A DNA stretch of 64,000 bases from Candidatus Methanomethylophilaceae archaeon (GTDB lineage Archaea; Thermoplasmatota; Thermoplasmata; Methanomassiliicoccales; Methanomethylophilaceae). A model generated the notes under the pieces. The model made no database searches, was not told the DNA's origin, and worked only from the letters and a program-made list of their open reading frames with translations. Shown here piece by piece: positions 54,607 through 63,772 of this stretch. The translations under genes were made by a program, and so were the position numbers. How positions within the stretch are numbered: position 1 is the first letter of the stretch; every line of letters begins with the position of its first letter. The stretch lies in contig CALUOK010000002.1 in NCBI GenBank assembly GCA_944322255.1, positions 1 through 64,000 of the forward strand, given 5' to 3'.

Positions 54607-54609
54607 ATT

Positions 54610-55026
54610 ATGGAGCTCAAGGACGAGATGGAGCGCTGCATGGCCGCGATGCTGATGGACGACCTGTCGTTCTACAGGGACAGCCCCCGGGACATAGGCT
54701 ACCAGTCGCTGATCTACCTGAACCTCATCAGGTACAACGAGCGCATCACCGTGGGAAGGCTCGCCGAGATGCTGGACCTGGACAAGTCCACCGTGTCCCG
54801 CAAGGTCGACGCCCTGGTCGACGAGGGCCTGGTCGTCAAGACGAGGGACGGATCGGACGGCAGGATCGTCATCCTGGAGCTCAGCCCCGCCATGGACGAG
54901 CTCTACGACAGGTACGACGAACCCTATGCGCAGGCCATCCATAGGATCGGTTCCGAGCTGGGTCCGGAGGGGGTAGAGGCGGTGTGCCGCGCGCTCAGGA
55001 TCCTGACGGAGGAGATCTCCAGATGA
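54610..55026 (+). CDS. MarR family regulator
   Basis: 138 aa. Winged-helix core ITVGRLAEMLDLDKSTVSRKVDALVDEGLVVKT, with the wing TRDGSDGRIVILELS. Co-translated with a MATE exporter (ATGA), so it likely controls that pump in response to a toxic compound. Because the TATA box is only ~11-17 bases before ATG 54610, the in-frame ATG 54628 (MERCMAAML) may be the real start. Confidence 0.88.
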   Translation: MELKDEMERCMAAMLMDDLSFYRDSPRDIGYQSLIYLNLIRYNERITVGRLAEMLDLDKSTVSRKVDALVDEGLVVKTRDGSDGRIVILELSPAMDELYDRYDEPYAQAIHRIGSELGPEGVEAVCRALRILTEEISR

Positions 55027-56405
55027 CGTCCGGAACCGAACACGAGATGTACGGGCGCATGCCCGTGTGGCGCCTGTTCCTGAAATGCTCGATACCGGGG
55101 ATGATCTCCGGCCTGGTGTGGGCTTTCTGCTCGATCATGGACGGAATCTTCGTGGGGAACTTCCTGGGCAGCGACGCGCTGGCGGCGGTGAACCTGGCAT
55201 GGCCGGTCATGACGGTGTTCATGGCCGTGTCCGACATGGTGGCCGCGGGATCCTCCGTGAGGATCTCCATGCACCTCGGCAACGGGGACACGGACAGTGC
55301 CAGGAGGGTGTTCACGAGCTCCGTGAAGCTGATCGTGGCGATCTCCGTGGGTTTCCTGCTGGTGGGGGTCCTGCTGGGAGGGCCGATCGTGTCTGCGATG
55401 GGCGCCGAGGGAGAGGTGGCCGACATGGCGGCCCAGTACATCGCCGTGTTCTCGCTGTTCGCACCCGTGGGCCTGCTGTTCTTCGCCACCGACAACTACC
55501 TGAGGATATGCGGCGCGGTGAACCTCAGCATGTGGGTGAACATGGGCGTGGCGGCCCTGAACGTCGTCCTCCTCGCCGTCCTGATCGGATGGCTGGGATG
55601 CGGCACCTGGGCCAGCGCCTTCGCCACCGGCTTCAGCGTCGCACTGGGTTCCGTCGCGGCCCTGGTGCCGTTCCTCCGCAAGAGGTTCGTGCTCAGGTTC
55701 GTGGGCGGATGGATGGACATGGGGACGACGAGGAGGGTGCTCTACAACGGGACGTCCACGTTCTTCAACAGCGTGTCCGGCTCCCTGTTCGGGATAACAG
55801 CGAACGCGGTTCTGCTCTCGGTGGCCGGTAACGACGGTGTGGCGGCGTACGGCATCATCATGTACGTCAACTCGGTCGTCTTCTCCCTGTTCACGGGGAT
55901 GGACGCGGCAATGCAGCCCGCCATCAGCTACAACCACGGGTCCGGCGACGGACGCAGAGTCAGGTCCCTGTTCGTCGTCATGTCCGTCGCCTCGATGGTG
56001 ATGGGCGTGGCGGTGGCGGCGATGTGCGTGCTGGCGGACGGACCTCTGACCAGGCTCTTCCTGGGGAACAACAGTCCCGATGTGGCCGCCCTGGCCGAGA
56101 GAGGGCTCACGGTCTTCGCGCTGACGTACCTCCTGTCCTGGGTGGCGGTGAACATCAACCAGACCCTGGCCGCGACGGACCTGCCCGCGCACGCTCTGTC
56201 GATAGGCGTGATGTCCCAGCTCGTCGTGCCGACAGCGTTCCTGGTGCCGATGTCCACCCTGGGTGTGGACGGGGTGTGGTGGTCGATGTTGGCGGCCTCG
56301 GTGGGTTCTGCGGCATTCTCGGCTGCGATGCTTTGCCTGGGTGCCAGAAGGGGGATATTCAGGATGCACGGGCCGGCGGGCGGAAACGTGTCTGCGACCG
56401 GATGA
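55023..56405 (+). CDS. MATE family efflux transporter
   Basis: 460 aa, twelve membrane helices in two halves: PGMISGLVWAFCSIMDGIFVGNFLGSDALAAVNL in the N-half and ALLSVAGNDGVAAYGI-like AVLLSVAGNDGVAAYGI in the C-half. Exports drugs or metabolites with H+ or Na+. Operon with the MarR gene. Substrate unknown. Confidence 0.9.
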   Translation: MTSGTEHEMYGRMPVWRLFLKCSIPGMISGLVWAFCSIMDGIFVGNFLGSDALAAVNLAWPVMTVFMAVSDMVAAGSSVRISMHLGNGDTDSARRVFTSSVKLIVAISVGFLLVGVLLGGPIVSAMGAEGEVADMAAQYIAVFSLFAPVGLLFFATDNYLRICGAVNLSMWVNMGVAALNVVLLAVLIGWLGCGTWASAFATGFSVALGSVAALVPFLRKRFVLRFVGGWMDMGTTRRVLYNGTSTFFNSVSGSLFGITANAVLLSVAGNDGVAAYGIIMYVNSVVFSLFTGMDAAMQPAISYNHGSGDGRRVRSLFVVMSVASMVMGVAVAAMCVLADGPLTRLFLGNNSPDVAALAERGLTVFALTYLLSWVAVNINQTLAATDLPAHALSIGVMSQLVVPTAFLVPMSTLGVDGVWWSMLAASVGSAAFSAAMLCLGARRGIFRMHGPAGGNVSATG

Positions 56406-56460
56406 TAAAGGAAAGGTCGGACCGTCCGGGGCATGCCCTCCCCGAACTCGTCCTGTTGGA

Positions 56461-56613
56461 TCAGATTCCCTGGACCTTGATCATGAACCTGAGGCAGTAG
56501 GGGATCTTTCCGCCCTCCACGGCCTTGTGCGCCTCGACGCACTCCATGCAGTTGCCGTGCCTGGGGCAGTCGGTCTTGGGACAGTTGCAGTTGGGGTTGA
56601 GTTCCTGAGCCAT
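56461..56613 (-). CDS. Small Cys-rich protein (DUF6485-like)
   Basis: 50 aa. CNCPKTDCPRHGNCMECVEAH places six Cys in a row typical of short, probably zinc- or iron-sulfur-binding proteins found in anaerobes. ATG 56613. Family known by pattern only; function unknown. Confidence 0.65.
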   Translation of the reverse strand: MAQELNPNCNCPKTDCPRHGNCMECVEAHKAVEGGKIPYCLRFMIKVQGI

Positions 56614-56700
56614 AGGAGGCCGATTACATCCGGAAGATAGACAGATTCCCCGAGTCGACAATACGAAGGTCTAAAAGGTTGTGAGTATATTGATGTGTAT

Positions 56701-57621
56701 ATGCTCATCAAGGACATTCCGACATTCGATATCGGACCACAGGCATCCGAGCTCCTGGACAGAACAGATGAGCTTTGCGAGATGTGCAGACCGCTGATTA
56801 ATGGCCCGTGCAGCATGAGTATGGCTGATGCCGCACGCATGGAATCCATCCACGCCACGCTTGCCATCGAAGGCAACAGCATGGACATGTCTGTGATGAG
56901 AGACGTGATATCCCGGGTGACGGATGAAGGGCCTTTCGACGAGGTCGTGGAGGCTAGGAACGCAGCAAGGGCATTCGATGAGATCGAGGATGCCGACCTG
57001 TGGGATGTGGACGACCTCCTGAGGATCCACGACACACTGATGTTCGGATGCGTAGAGAAACCCGGATTCCGTGACCATGACGTCTGCATCGCCGACAGAG
57101 ATGACAACATCATCTATGTGGCACCCCATTTCGACATCGTAGAGCCCATGGTGGTGAAGCTGTTCGACTGGTGTGGGTCCTCAGAACTGCCGGCGCCTGT
57201 CATTGGCGCTGTTGCCCATTTCTACCTCGAATCCATACACCCGTTCCCAGACGGCAACGGGAGGATCGGCCGCCTCTGGCACTCCGTTGTGTTGCGCAGG
57301 TTCGACAAGGTTTTCGACATTGCTCCGATGGAGCCCGAGATTCTCGGGAGACGCCAGGACTACTACGATGTTTTGAGCAGATGTCAGAAGGATGATGCAC
57401 AGGATTGCACGCTGTTCATAGAGTTCTGCCTGGACACCTGCGTCTCGTCCCTGGAGAGACTCGCAGATGGGATTGGCATCCGAGCCACGGTTCCTGATTC
57501 CGGAACACCCGTCAGTCCTCTCCCTGACGAGGTTTCCTCACATCCGCGAACTGGAACTCCAATGCCTTGGGCAGGTCGGCGACCGCCATCTCGATCTGGT
57601 ATCCCACCTTGCCGGCGCTGA
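56701..57621 (+). CDS. Fic family AMP transferase
   Basis: 306 aa from ATG 56701; GTG 56695 is possible. Active site HPFPDGNGRIGR with His180, and an N-terminal inhibitory motif ATLAIEGNS ([S/T]xxxE[G/N]), so it is a self-inhibited class II Fic. It would modify proteins with AMP. Codon use is less GC-biased than neighbours. The last ~40 residues (SPLPDEVSSHPRTGTPM...) are read through the antisense of ybaK and probably do not belong to the ancestral protein. Confidence 0.88.
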   Translation: MLIKDIPTFDIGPQASELLDRTDELCEMCRPLINGPCSMSMADAARMESIHATLAIEGNSMDMSVMRDVISRVTDEGPFDEVVEARNAARAFDEIEDADLWDVDDLLRIHDTLMFGCVEKPGFRDHDVCIADRDDNIIYVAPHFDIVEPMVVKLFDWCGSSELPAPVIGAVAHFYLESIHPFPDGNGRIGRLWHSVVLRRFDKVFDIAPMEPEILGRRQDYYDVLSRCQKDDAQDCTLFIEFCLDTCVSSLERLADGIGIRATVPDSGTPVSPLPDEVSSHPRTGTPMPWAGRRPPSRSGIPPCRR

Positions 57622-57997
57622 AGTAGATCCTCTCCAGACCCTGCGCCGTGGAGTCGATGGTCACCCTCATGGGGCGCTTCAGACACAGAGGGGAGCACCC
57701 ACCGTGGACGTATCCTGTGAGCGGCAGGAGCTCGGCCGACTTCAGCATGGACACGGACTTCTCCCCCACGCTGGCGGCGGCCTTCTTCAGGTCCAGGTCA
57801 CCTGTGACGGGGACAAGGAACACGTAGTAGCACTTCGGCTTCCCGACGGTGACCAGCGTCTTGAAGACCTCCCTGGGGTCCTGACCCTGCACCGTCGCCA
57901 CGTCTATGCCGCTGAGGGCCCCACCCTCGTAGTGGTGGACGGTGTACGGCACGCCGGCCTTGTCCAGATGCCTCATGGGGTTGGTCTTCTGCTCCAT
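57512..57997 (-). CDS. ybaK: Cys-tRNA(Pro)/Cys-tRNA deacylase YbaK
   Basis: 161 aa. KTLVTVGKPKCYYVFLVPV, with the invariant Lys, TGYVHGGCSPLCLKRPM and the closing IYFSAGKVGYQIEM identify YbaK/EbsC. Hydrolyses mischarged Cys-tRNA(Pro). It overlaps the convergent Fic gene by 110 bp. Confidence 0.92.
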   Translation of the reverse strand: MEQKTNPMRHLDKAGVPYTVHHYEGGALSGIDVATVQGQDPREVFKTLVTVGKPKCYYVFLVPVTGDLDLKKAAASVGEKSVSMLKSAELLPLTGYVHGGCSPLCLKRPMRVTIDSTAQGLERIYFSAGKVGYQIEMAVADLPKALEFQFADVRKPRQGED

Positions 57998-58120
57998 GAT
58001 GGGCGAAACGCAATCATGGATATCAAAAGTTCGGGTCGTTGCTCAGAAGGACCACGAGACCGATGGTCGGACGGGAAGGTTCATTAACGACGGCGCATAA
58101 ACCCGAAACAGAGGCCTCAT

Positions 58121-58651
58121 ATGAGCAACATCTGGCACGACATCAACCCCAAGAGGATCTCCCCCAACGACTTCATGGTCGTCGTCGAGATCTCCAAGGG
58201 AAGCAAGAACAAGTACGAGCTCGACAAGGAGACCGGACTCCTGAAACTGGACAGGATCCTGTACACCTCCACCCACTACCCCGCCAGCTACGGCTTCATC
58301 CCCAGGACCTACGCCGACGACGGCGACCCGCTGGACGCCCTCGTGCTGTGCTCCGAGCCCATCATCCCCATGACCCTCGTCAGGTGCTACCCCATCGGGG
58401 CCATCAAGATGATCGACAACGGCGCCAACGACGAGAAGATCATCGCCATCCCCTACGACGACCCCACGTACAACGGCTACAAGGACATCTCCGAGCTGCC
58501 CAAGCACCTCTTCGACGAGATGGCCCACTTCTTCACCGTCTACAAGGCGCTGGAGAACAAGACCACGGCCGTCGACGAGATCATCGGGTCCGACAAGGTC
58601 GAGGCCATCATCAAGGGCGCCATCGACCACTACAAGGACTGCTTCTGCTGA
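58121..58651 (+). CDS. ppa: Inorganic pyrophosphatase (family I)
   Basis: 176 aa. EISKGSKNKYELDKETG, YPASYGFIPRTYADDGDPLDALVL with the metal-binding Asp cluster, and KIIAIPYDDPTYNGYKDI. Hydrolyses pyrophosphate from biosynthetic reactions. TATA-like CATAAAC lies ~27 bases upstream, a terminator directly after. Confidence 0.96.
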   Translation: MSNIWHDINPKRISPNDFMVVVEISKGSKNKYELDKETGLLKLDRILYTSTHYPASYGFIPRTYADDGDPLDALVLCSEPIIPMTLVRCYPIGAIKMIDNGANDEKIIAIPYDDPTYNGYKDISELPKHLFDEMAHFFTVYKALENKTTAVDEIIGSDKVEAIIKGAIDHYKDCFC

Positions 58652-58660
58652 GGTCCCGAC

Positions 58661-58680
58661 GGCCCCTCTCCGGAGGGGCC
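58661..58680 (+). terminator. Terminator of ppa
   Basis: GGCCCCTC-TCCG-GAGGGGCC: perfect 8-bp stem ten bases after the stop. Confidence 0.65.
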
Positions 58681-58730
58681 ATCATCAACCTCCTTACCTT
58701 CTCTCGATTCGCGCTCCGATCGGCACGCAT

Positions 58731-58919
58731 TCAGTTGAGATGAACCGGTCCGAATCTGCGGCCTGCCAAATCATATTTGAGGTTATCTACTATCTGCTGA
58801 TTCCACCCCCTGTTTTCATCATCCATCTGCTGAATGAGAGCCTGCTTAGCAGAATCGGGGCGAACCCCTGCGACATTCTCTGACTGATCCGGACACCCCC
58901 TCACATCATCAGGCTGCAT
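58731..58919 (-). CDS. Possible 62-aa protein
   Basis: Frame MQPDDVRGCPDQSENVAGVR through AKQALIQQMDDENRGWNQQI has plausible protein composition but no GC-rich codon bias, family or clear promoter. It may be real or decayed DNA. Confidence 0.25.
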   Translation of the reverse strand: MQPDDVRGCPDQSENVAGVRPDSAKQALIQQMDDENRGWNQQIVDNLKYDLAGRRFGPVHLN

Positions 58920-58988
58920 CCTTCACAGAGATTCAAACTGTGCAATCCCACCTGTCGGTTTTAACAATTGGAAGTGTTAACGTCGTTT

Positions 58989-59369
58989 ATGGAACACGAC
59001 ATGATCGTCTACGAGTCTGAGGAATCCATGATGAGGAACCCCGCCGACACCGAGAGGTTCGAGAGGTCCTACGCGGCGCTGAAGGCCGCCGGGATCGAGG
59101 TCGGCAGAGTCGTATGCTCTTCCATAGACGACGTCTCCGAGGGCGAGGCCGCGGACATCGTCGGGGAGAAGGGTCTCGGAGCCCTCCCGATCAGCATGTA
59201 CCAGGGGGTGTCGATCAGCGTCGGGGAGTACCCCTCCGACCAGGACCTGGCCGACTTCCTGGACGCGCCCGACGGCACGCTCAGCGTCAACAAGCAGGGT
59301 CCGCCTGCGATGGGCAACGACATCATGCCCGCCTGCGCCTGCGGCAGCAGGAACCCCAATAGGAAGTGA
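58989..59369 (+). CDS. ArsD-like thioredoxin-fold protein without the metalloid cysteines
   Basis: 126 aa from ATG 58989, 23-30 bases after TTTTAACA. The middle (RFERSYAALKAAGIEVGRVV ... GALPISMYQGVSISVGEYPS) follows ArsD, the arsenic chaperone/repressor. ArsD normally has a Cys-Cys pair near its start; here that stretch is MIVYESEESMMRNP without Cys. A new C-terminal tail CACGSRNPNRK adds two Cys. It may be a redox or metal carrier. Lies upstream of hypF. Confidence 0.6.
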   Translation: MEHDMIVYESEESMMRNPADTERFERSYAALKAAGIEVGRVVCSSIDDVSEGEAADIVGEKGLGALPISMYQGVSISVGEYPSDQDLADFLDAPDGTLSVNKQGPPAMGNDIMPACACGSRNPNRK

Positions 59370-59438
59370 ACCCCTTTCCGCCGGCCCCTGCGGGCGCGAC
59401 CCATCAGGTTATCAGATGCGAGCGCATATCCCCGGCCC

Positions 59439-61604
59439 ATGAGGATCATAATCGACGGCACCGTCCAGGGGGTCGGGTTCAGACCCTCCGTGTACCGTGC
59501 CGCCGTGCGCGTCGGGGCATCCGGCACCGTGTGGAACGACGGCTCCTCCGTGGTCATCGACACCGACCGCGGGGACGAGCTCCTCGATGCGCTCATGTCG
59601 GACCTCCCGCCGCTGGCCGAGGTCAGGTCCGTCAGGAGGGAGGACCTCGATTACACCGGAGGGAGCGGGTTCTCCATAGTCCCATCCTCCGGCCACGGGT
59701 CCGGAGCCTCCATCCCCGCGGACAGCGCCGTCTGCGACAGATGCGTGGAGGAGATCTTCTCGCCCGGTCGCAGGCACCTGTACCCGTTCACCACATGCAC
59801 CGACTGCGGGCCCCGCTTCACCCTTCTCAGGGGCATGCCCTACGACCGTCCGCTCACATCGATGGATACCTTCCCCCTCTGCCCGGAGTGCTCGAGGGAG
59901 TTCTCGGACCCGTCGGACAGGAGGTTCCACCACCAGACCGTGTGCTGCCCCAGATGCGGACCGGGCTACAGACTGGAGCTGCAGGACGGGACGCTGGTCG
60001 ACGGGGACCCCATCGCGAACCTGGCCCGCATGCTGGACGACGGAAGGCGCGCGGTTGTCAAGGGCTGGGGCGGGATGCACATCTGCTGCAACCTGGATGT
60101 GATCCCGGAGATGAGGGAGTGGTACGGGAGGCGGTACAAGCCCTTCGCCGTGATGGCCAGGGACATGGACGCCCTGCGCAGGTACGCCGACCCCACGCCG
60201 GAGGAGGAGCGGGAGCTGCTGTCCCCCCATCGGCCGATAGTGCTGGTCAGGAAGAGGGACATGGAGGAGACTGAGCTGGCCTCCCCCGGGCTCGACAACA
60301 TCGGGATGTTCCTGCCCTACACCGGGATGCACCACCTCCTGTTCTCCCATCTGGAGCACGACGCACTTGTCATGACGTCCGCCAACATCCCGGGGGAGCC
60401 CATGGTCACCGACGACGACAGGGCCAAGGAGCTGGGCGCGGACGCGTACCTCCTGCACAACCAGCCCATCCTTAACCGCGCCGACGACACGGTGCTGAGG
60501 ATGTTCGGGGACCGGACCCAGTTCATACGCAGGTCCAGGGGGAGCATCCCCTTCGGACTGGACATCGGCATGGGCGGCGACGCCGTCGCCCTCGGGGCGC
60601 AGGAGAACCTCACCGGGTCCGTCGCCTCCGGAGGCAGGATATGGCCCACCCAGTACATCGGGAACGGAGAGAAGATCGGCGTGCCCGAGTACCTAGAGGA
60701 GGCGGTCCGCACCCAGATGCGCTTCGTGGGATGCGAGCCCTCGGCGGTCGCTATCGACCTGCACCCCGGGTACGCCAACCGCAGGCTGGGCAAGACCCTG
60801 GCGCAGGAGAACGGGGCTGAGCTTGTCGAGGTCCAGCACCACTGGGCCCACGCCGCGTCCCTGATGGCCGACAACCGCATCGACGGTTGCGTGGCGCTGA
60901 CCCTGGACGGCACCGGCCACGGCGACGACGGGATGGCCTGGGGCGGGGAGGTTCTGGCGTCCGACTACGACGGCTACCGTAGGGTGGCGCACCTAGAGTA
61001 CATCCCCCTCCTGGGATCCGAGAGGGCGCTCTACGACCTCCGCAGGCTGAGGTTCGCAATAGACACCATGAACGGGACCGAGAACCACGACTTCACCGAC
61101 AGGGACGCCGCCGTTCTGACGAAGCTGATGGACAGGAGCGTCCGGAGCTCGTCGATGGGGAGGCTGCTTGACGCTCTCGCGTACTCCCTCGGGGTCTGCA
61201 GGGAGCGCACCTACGACGGCGAGCCGGCCATGAGGCTGGAGCCCCTGCTCTCAAGAGGCAGGCTGGTGGATGGATTCGAGACGGAGACCGTGGGAGGGGT
61301 GGTCAGAACAGCCCACCTGTTCGACAGGATCGACGGCAGCGTCAGGCCGGAGGACGCCGCATATTCCATCGTATATAATGTGATGCACGAGCTGGTGGAC
61401 TCCGCCGTGGCCGCCGCCGACGAGATGGGGGTGGAGCACATCGGCATAACGGGCGGGGTGTCCGTCAACACCGCCATTTCCAGGATGTTCAAGGATATGG
61501 TTATATCATCCCTCCATCTAACTGCGATGCATAAGGACGTCCCCAACGGGGACGGGGGCATCTCGGTCGGACAGGCCGCGATCGCCCTGAGGAGGATACA
61601 ATGA
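59439..61604 (+). CDS. hypF: Carbamoyltransferase HypF
   Basis: 721 aa. Acylphosphatase domain (IDGTVQGVGFRPSVYRAAV), two zinc fingers (CDRC / CTDC, CPEC / CPRC), YrdC-like domain (~200-370), and Kae1-like domain with VQHHWAHAASL and LDGTGHGDDGMAWGGE. Prepares the cyanide ligands of NiFe hydrogenases from carbamoyl phosphate. Overlaps the next gene by ATGA. Confidence 0.96.
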   Translation: MRIIIDGTVQGVGFRPSVYRAAVRVGASGTVWNDGSSVVIDTDRGDELLDALMSDLPPLAEVRSVRREDLDYTGGSGFSIVPSSGHGSGASIPADSAVCDRCVEEIFSPGRRHLYPFTTCTDCGPRFTLLRGMPYDRPLTSMDTFPLCPECSREFSDPSDRRFHHQTVCCPRCGPGYRLELQDGTLVDGDPIANLARMLDDGRRAVVKGWGGMHICCNLDVIPEMREWYGRRYKPFAVMARDMDALRRYADPTPEEERELLSPHRPIVLVRKRDMEETELASPGLDNIGMFLPYTGMHHLLFSHLEHDALVMTSANIPGEPMVTDDDRAKELGADAYLLHNQPILNRADDTVLRMFGDRTQFIRRSRGSIPFGLDIGMGGDAVALGAQENLTGSVASGGRIWPTQYIGNGEKIGVPEYLEEAVRTQMRFVGCEPSAVAIDLHPGYANRRLGKTLAQENGAELVEVQHHWAHAASLMADNRIDGCVALTLDGTGHGDDGMAWGGEVLASDYDGYRRVAHLEYIPLLGSERALYDLRRLRFAIDTMNGTENHDFTDRDAAVLTKLMDRSVRSSSMGRLLDALAYSLGVCRERTYDGEPAMRLEPLLSRGRLVDGFETETVGGVVRTAHLFDRIDGSVRPEDAAYSIVYNVMHELVDSAVAAADEMGVEHIGITGGVSVNTAISRMFKDMVISSLHLTAMHKDVPNGDGGISVGQAAIALRRIQ

Positions 61605-62608
61605 GCAACATTCTGTACGTTCTGCTGGACGGGGCCGAGGACGACCCCAACCCGCTCATGGACGGCAAGAAACCGATAGAGGTGGCGGAGATGCCCTATC
61701 TCGAGAGCAGGGCCCCCCACAGACTCAAGACCACGGGGCGCGGGTACACCCAGCTGTTCCTGAACGAGTTCTTCACCGGCCACCCGCCGGAGATCCCCCG
61801 CGCGGCCCTGGAGGCCCTTGGACTGGGGCTGCCCATCCAGGACCCGAAGCGCACCGCGTACCGCCTCAGCCCCGCCAGGGTCGGAGACGGCATGGTCCGC
61901 TGGTGCTACGACACCGACCCCATAAAGGACGAGCTGGAGGAGAGGGTGATGTCCCACATGGACATGCTCGCCGCCTACAACCCATCGATCAAGTTCTTCA
62001 TCGAGGGGCGCGCGGTGCTGACCATGGAGAGCGACGACGTCCCCGACCTCCCGGCCCCGCCCGTGGACGCCCCGTTCAAGGAGGTCCCCGGGGACCTGGG
62101 CAGGCTGGTGATGACGGTGGCGTCCGAGATGGACGGCGTGACCGGCTACCCCTGGGGATGCGGCAAGTTCGGCAAGCAGTACGACCCGTTCCCGGAGCTC
62201 TGCCCGATGACCGCGGTCTCCGACAGCCCCACATCCATGGGGATCTGCGCGTCCCTGGGGATGGAGACCCATGTGATAGACGACCTGGAGGAGAGGTTCC
62301 CCATAGCCCAGGAGGCCCTGGAGCGGGGGAACGTGTTCCTGCACATCGACGAGGTGGACGAGTACAGCCACCAGAAGGACCCGTTCAAGAAGAAGGCGGT
62401 CCTGGAGGAGGCCGACCGCCTCATGGAGAAGTACTTCCCCGACGTGGAGAACATAGTCTACTTCGTGGACCACGGCACGTCCTGCGTGACCGGGGAGCAC
62501 ATCCTGATGGACGTCCCCATCTGGACCAGCATCGACACCGGTCTCCCGGACGGCTCCATGATCGAGCTCAAGAAAGTGATCCAAACCCTTTCCCAGCACA
62601 AACGGTGA
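61601..62608 (+). CDS. Phosphoglycerate mutase-like protein (ApgM family, divergent)
   Basis: 335 aa. VLLDGAEDDPNPLMDGKKPI and MPYLESRAP open as in cofactor-independent ApgM, and PRAALEALGLGLPI plus VDHGTSCVTGEH near the end match metal-site motifs. The segment between, which in ApgM carries the catalytic Ser (GSDxA), is shorter and shows no such motif. Located between hypF and cobT, it may act as a phosphatase in cobamide synthesis instead of in glycolysis. Confidence 0.7.
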   Translation: MSNILYVLLDGAEDDPNPLMDGKKPIEVAEMPYLESRAPHRLKTTGRGYTQLFLNEFFTGHPPEIPRAALEALGLGLPIQDPKRTAYRLSPARVGDGMVRWCYDTDPIKDELEERVMSHMDMLAAYNPSIKFFIEGRAVLTMESDDVPDLPAPPVDAPFKEVPGDLGRLVMTVASEMDGVTGYPWGCGKFGKQYDPFPELCPMTAVSDSPTSMGICASLGMETHVIDDLEERFPIAQEALERGNVFLHIDEVDEYSHQKDPFKKKAVLEEADRLMEKYFPDVENIVYFVDHGTSCVTGEHILMDVPIWTSIDTGLPDGSMIELKKVIQTLSQHKR

Positions 62609-62613
62609 ATCAG

Positions 62614-63720
62614 ATGGAACTCGAACTCCCGCCCTCCCTGGGCGTATACGGCAACGAGAAGATCGCGAAAGACATCCTCTCCAGGATATGGGGCAAGCGC
62701 GGCGTGTTCACCTGCACGGTGGCCAACACCCGCACCTCCACCATACCCGGCGTCTCGGACGCCGGCGACACACCGGAGCTGACCATGTTCACCCCCGCCG
62801 CGGATGCGGAGATCCTCATCAGCGGCAAGGTCAGCTGCATGAAGGGGATCCCGATCAACCCCGGAGGCATCCCCACGCCCGCCACCCTGACGAAGGCCGC
62901 CCTGGAGCTCTCCAGCATGCCCTACTACATCGTCAACGGCGGATGCGAGGTGATCCCCTACGTCCCCTACTTCGACATGGGCGGCGAATGCGGCGAGAAG
63001 ATCATCACCGGGAAGTCAGTGAAAAACGTCAGGACCGAGTACGAGAAGGGCTACATGCTCGGCGAGATGCTCGCCAGGGCCTACGACTTCGTGGTCATCA
63101 GCGAGAGCGTGGCCGGCGGGACCACCACCGCCCTGGCGGTGCTCATGGCCATGGGCGTCCTGAAGGAGAACCTGGTCAGCAGCAGCTCCCCCAACAACCC
63201 GAAGGAGCTGAAGTCCAAGCTGGTCTCGGAGGCCCTCAAGGCCGCTGGCATAGAGCCCGGCGAGCTGAAGGACGACCCCCTGAGGGCGATCGAGTGCGTC
63301 GGCGACCCCATGATGCCCGCCAACATTGGCATCCTGTGCGGAGCAGCCAAGTCCGTACCCGTCATCGTGGGCGGGGGAACGCAGATGGCAGCAGTCATGG
63401 CCGGCGCCGTGGCCCTACATCCCGAACTCGTGGGCAACTTCTTCCAGGGCACCACCAGATGGCTCATGAACGACCCCAACTCCAGCATGAGCAGGATCAT
63501 GGACTGCATCTCGGACAGCATCCCCATCGTCTACGTCAACGTGGACTACGGCAGCAGCCCCTACGAGGGACTGCAGGCCTACGAGTGGGGGTTCATCAAG
63601 GAGGGCGTCGGCTGCGGCGGAGCCTCCGTGGGAGCCATCATCGAGTCCGCTGGGAGGATAACCCACGAGGACCTCGAGGCCAAGGTGCACGAAATCTACA
63701 AGGGGATCATGGGATTCTGA
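62614..63720 (+). CDS. cobT: Archaeal CobT-like phosphoribosyltransferase
   Basis: 368 aa. GGIPTPATLTKAALELSS, VAGGTTTALAVLMAMG, GDPMMPANIG and VGGGTQMAAVMAG match the archaeal nicotinate-nucleotide:base phosphoribosyltransferase family used to make the lower ligand of B12-type cofactors. GGTGA (62604-62608) precedes ATG 62614; GTG 62605 would overlap the previous stop. Last gene of the hypF operon. Confidence 0.88.
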   Translation: MELELPPSLGVYGNEKIAKDILSRIWGKRGVFTCTVANTRTSTIPGVSDAGDTPELTMFTPAADAEILISGKVSCMKGIPINPGGIPTPATLTKAALELSSMPYYIVNGGCEVIPYVPYFDMGGECGEKIITGKSVKNVRTEYEKGYMLGEMLARAYDFVVISESVAGGTTTALAVLMAMGVLKENLVSSSSPNNPKELKSKLVSEALKAAGIEPGELKDDPLRAIECVGDPMMPANIGILCGAAKSVPVIVGGGTQMAAVMAGAVALHPELVGNFFQGTTRWLMNDPNSSMSRIMDCISDSIPIVYVNVDYGSSPYEGLQAYEWGFIKEGVGCGGASVGAIIESAGRITHEDLEAKVHEIYKGIMGF

Positions 63721-63734
63721 ATCCCGGAAAACCG

Positions 63735-63750
63735 CGGGGCGCACGCCCCG
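63735..63750 (+). terminator. Terminator of the hypF-cobT operon
   Basis: CGGGGC-GCAC-GCCCCG: 6-bp stem, 14 bases after the cobT stop. Confidence 0.5.
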
Positions 63751-63772
63751 TACCATCACCTTCTCATAACAT

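Noticed and set aside
54515-54609. Fluoride riboswitch before crcB
   Set aside because: No matching conserved core or pseudoknot seen in the short leader.
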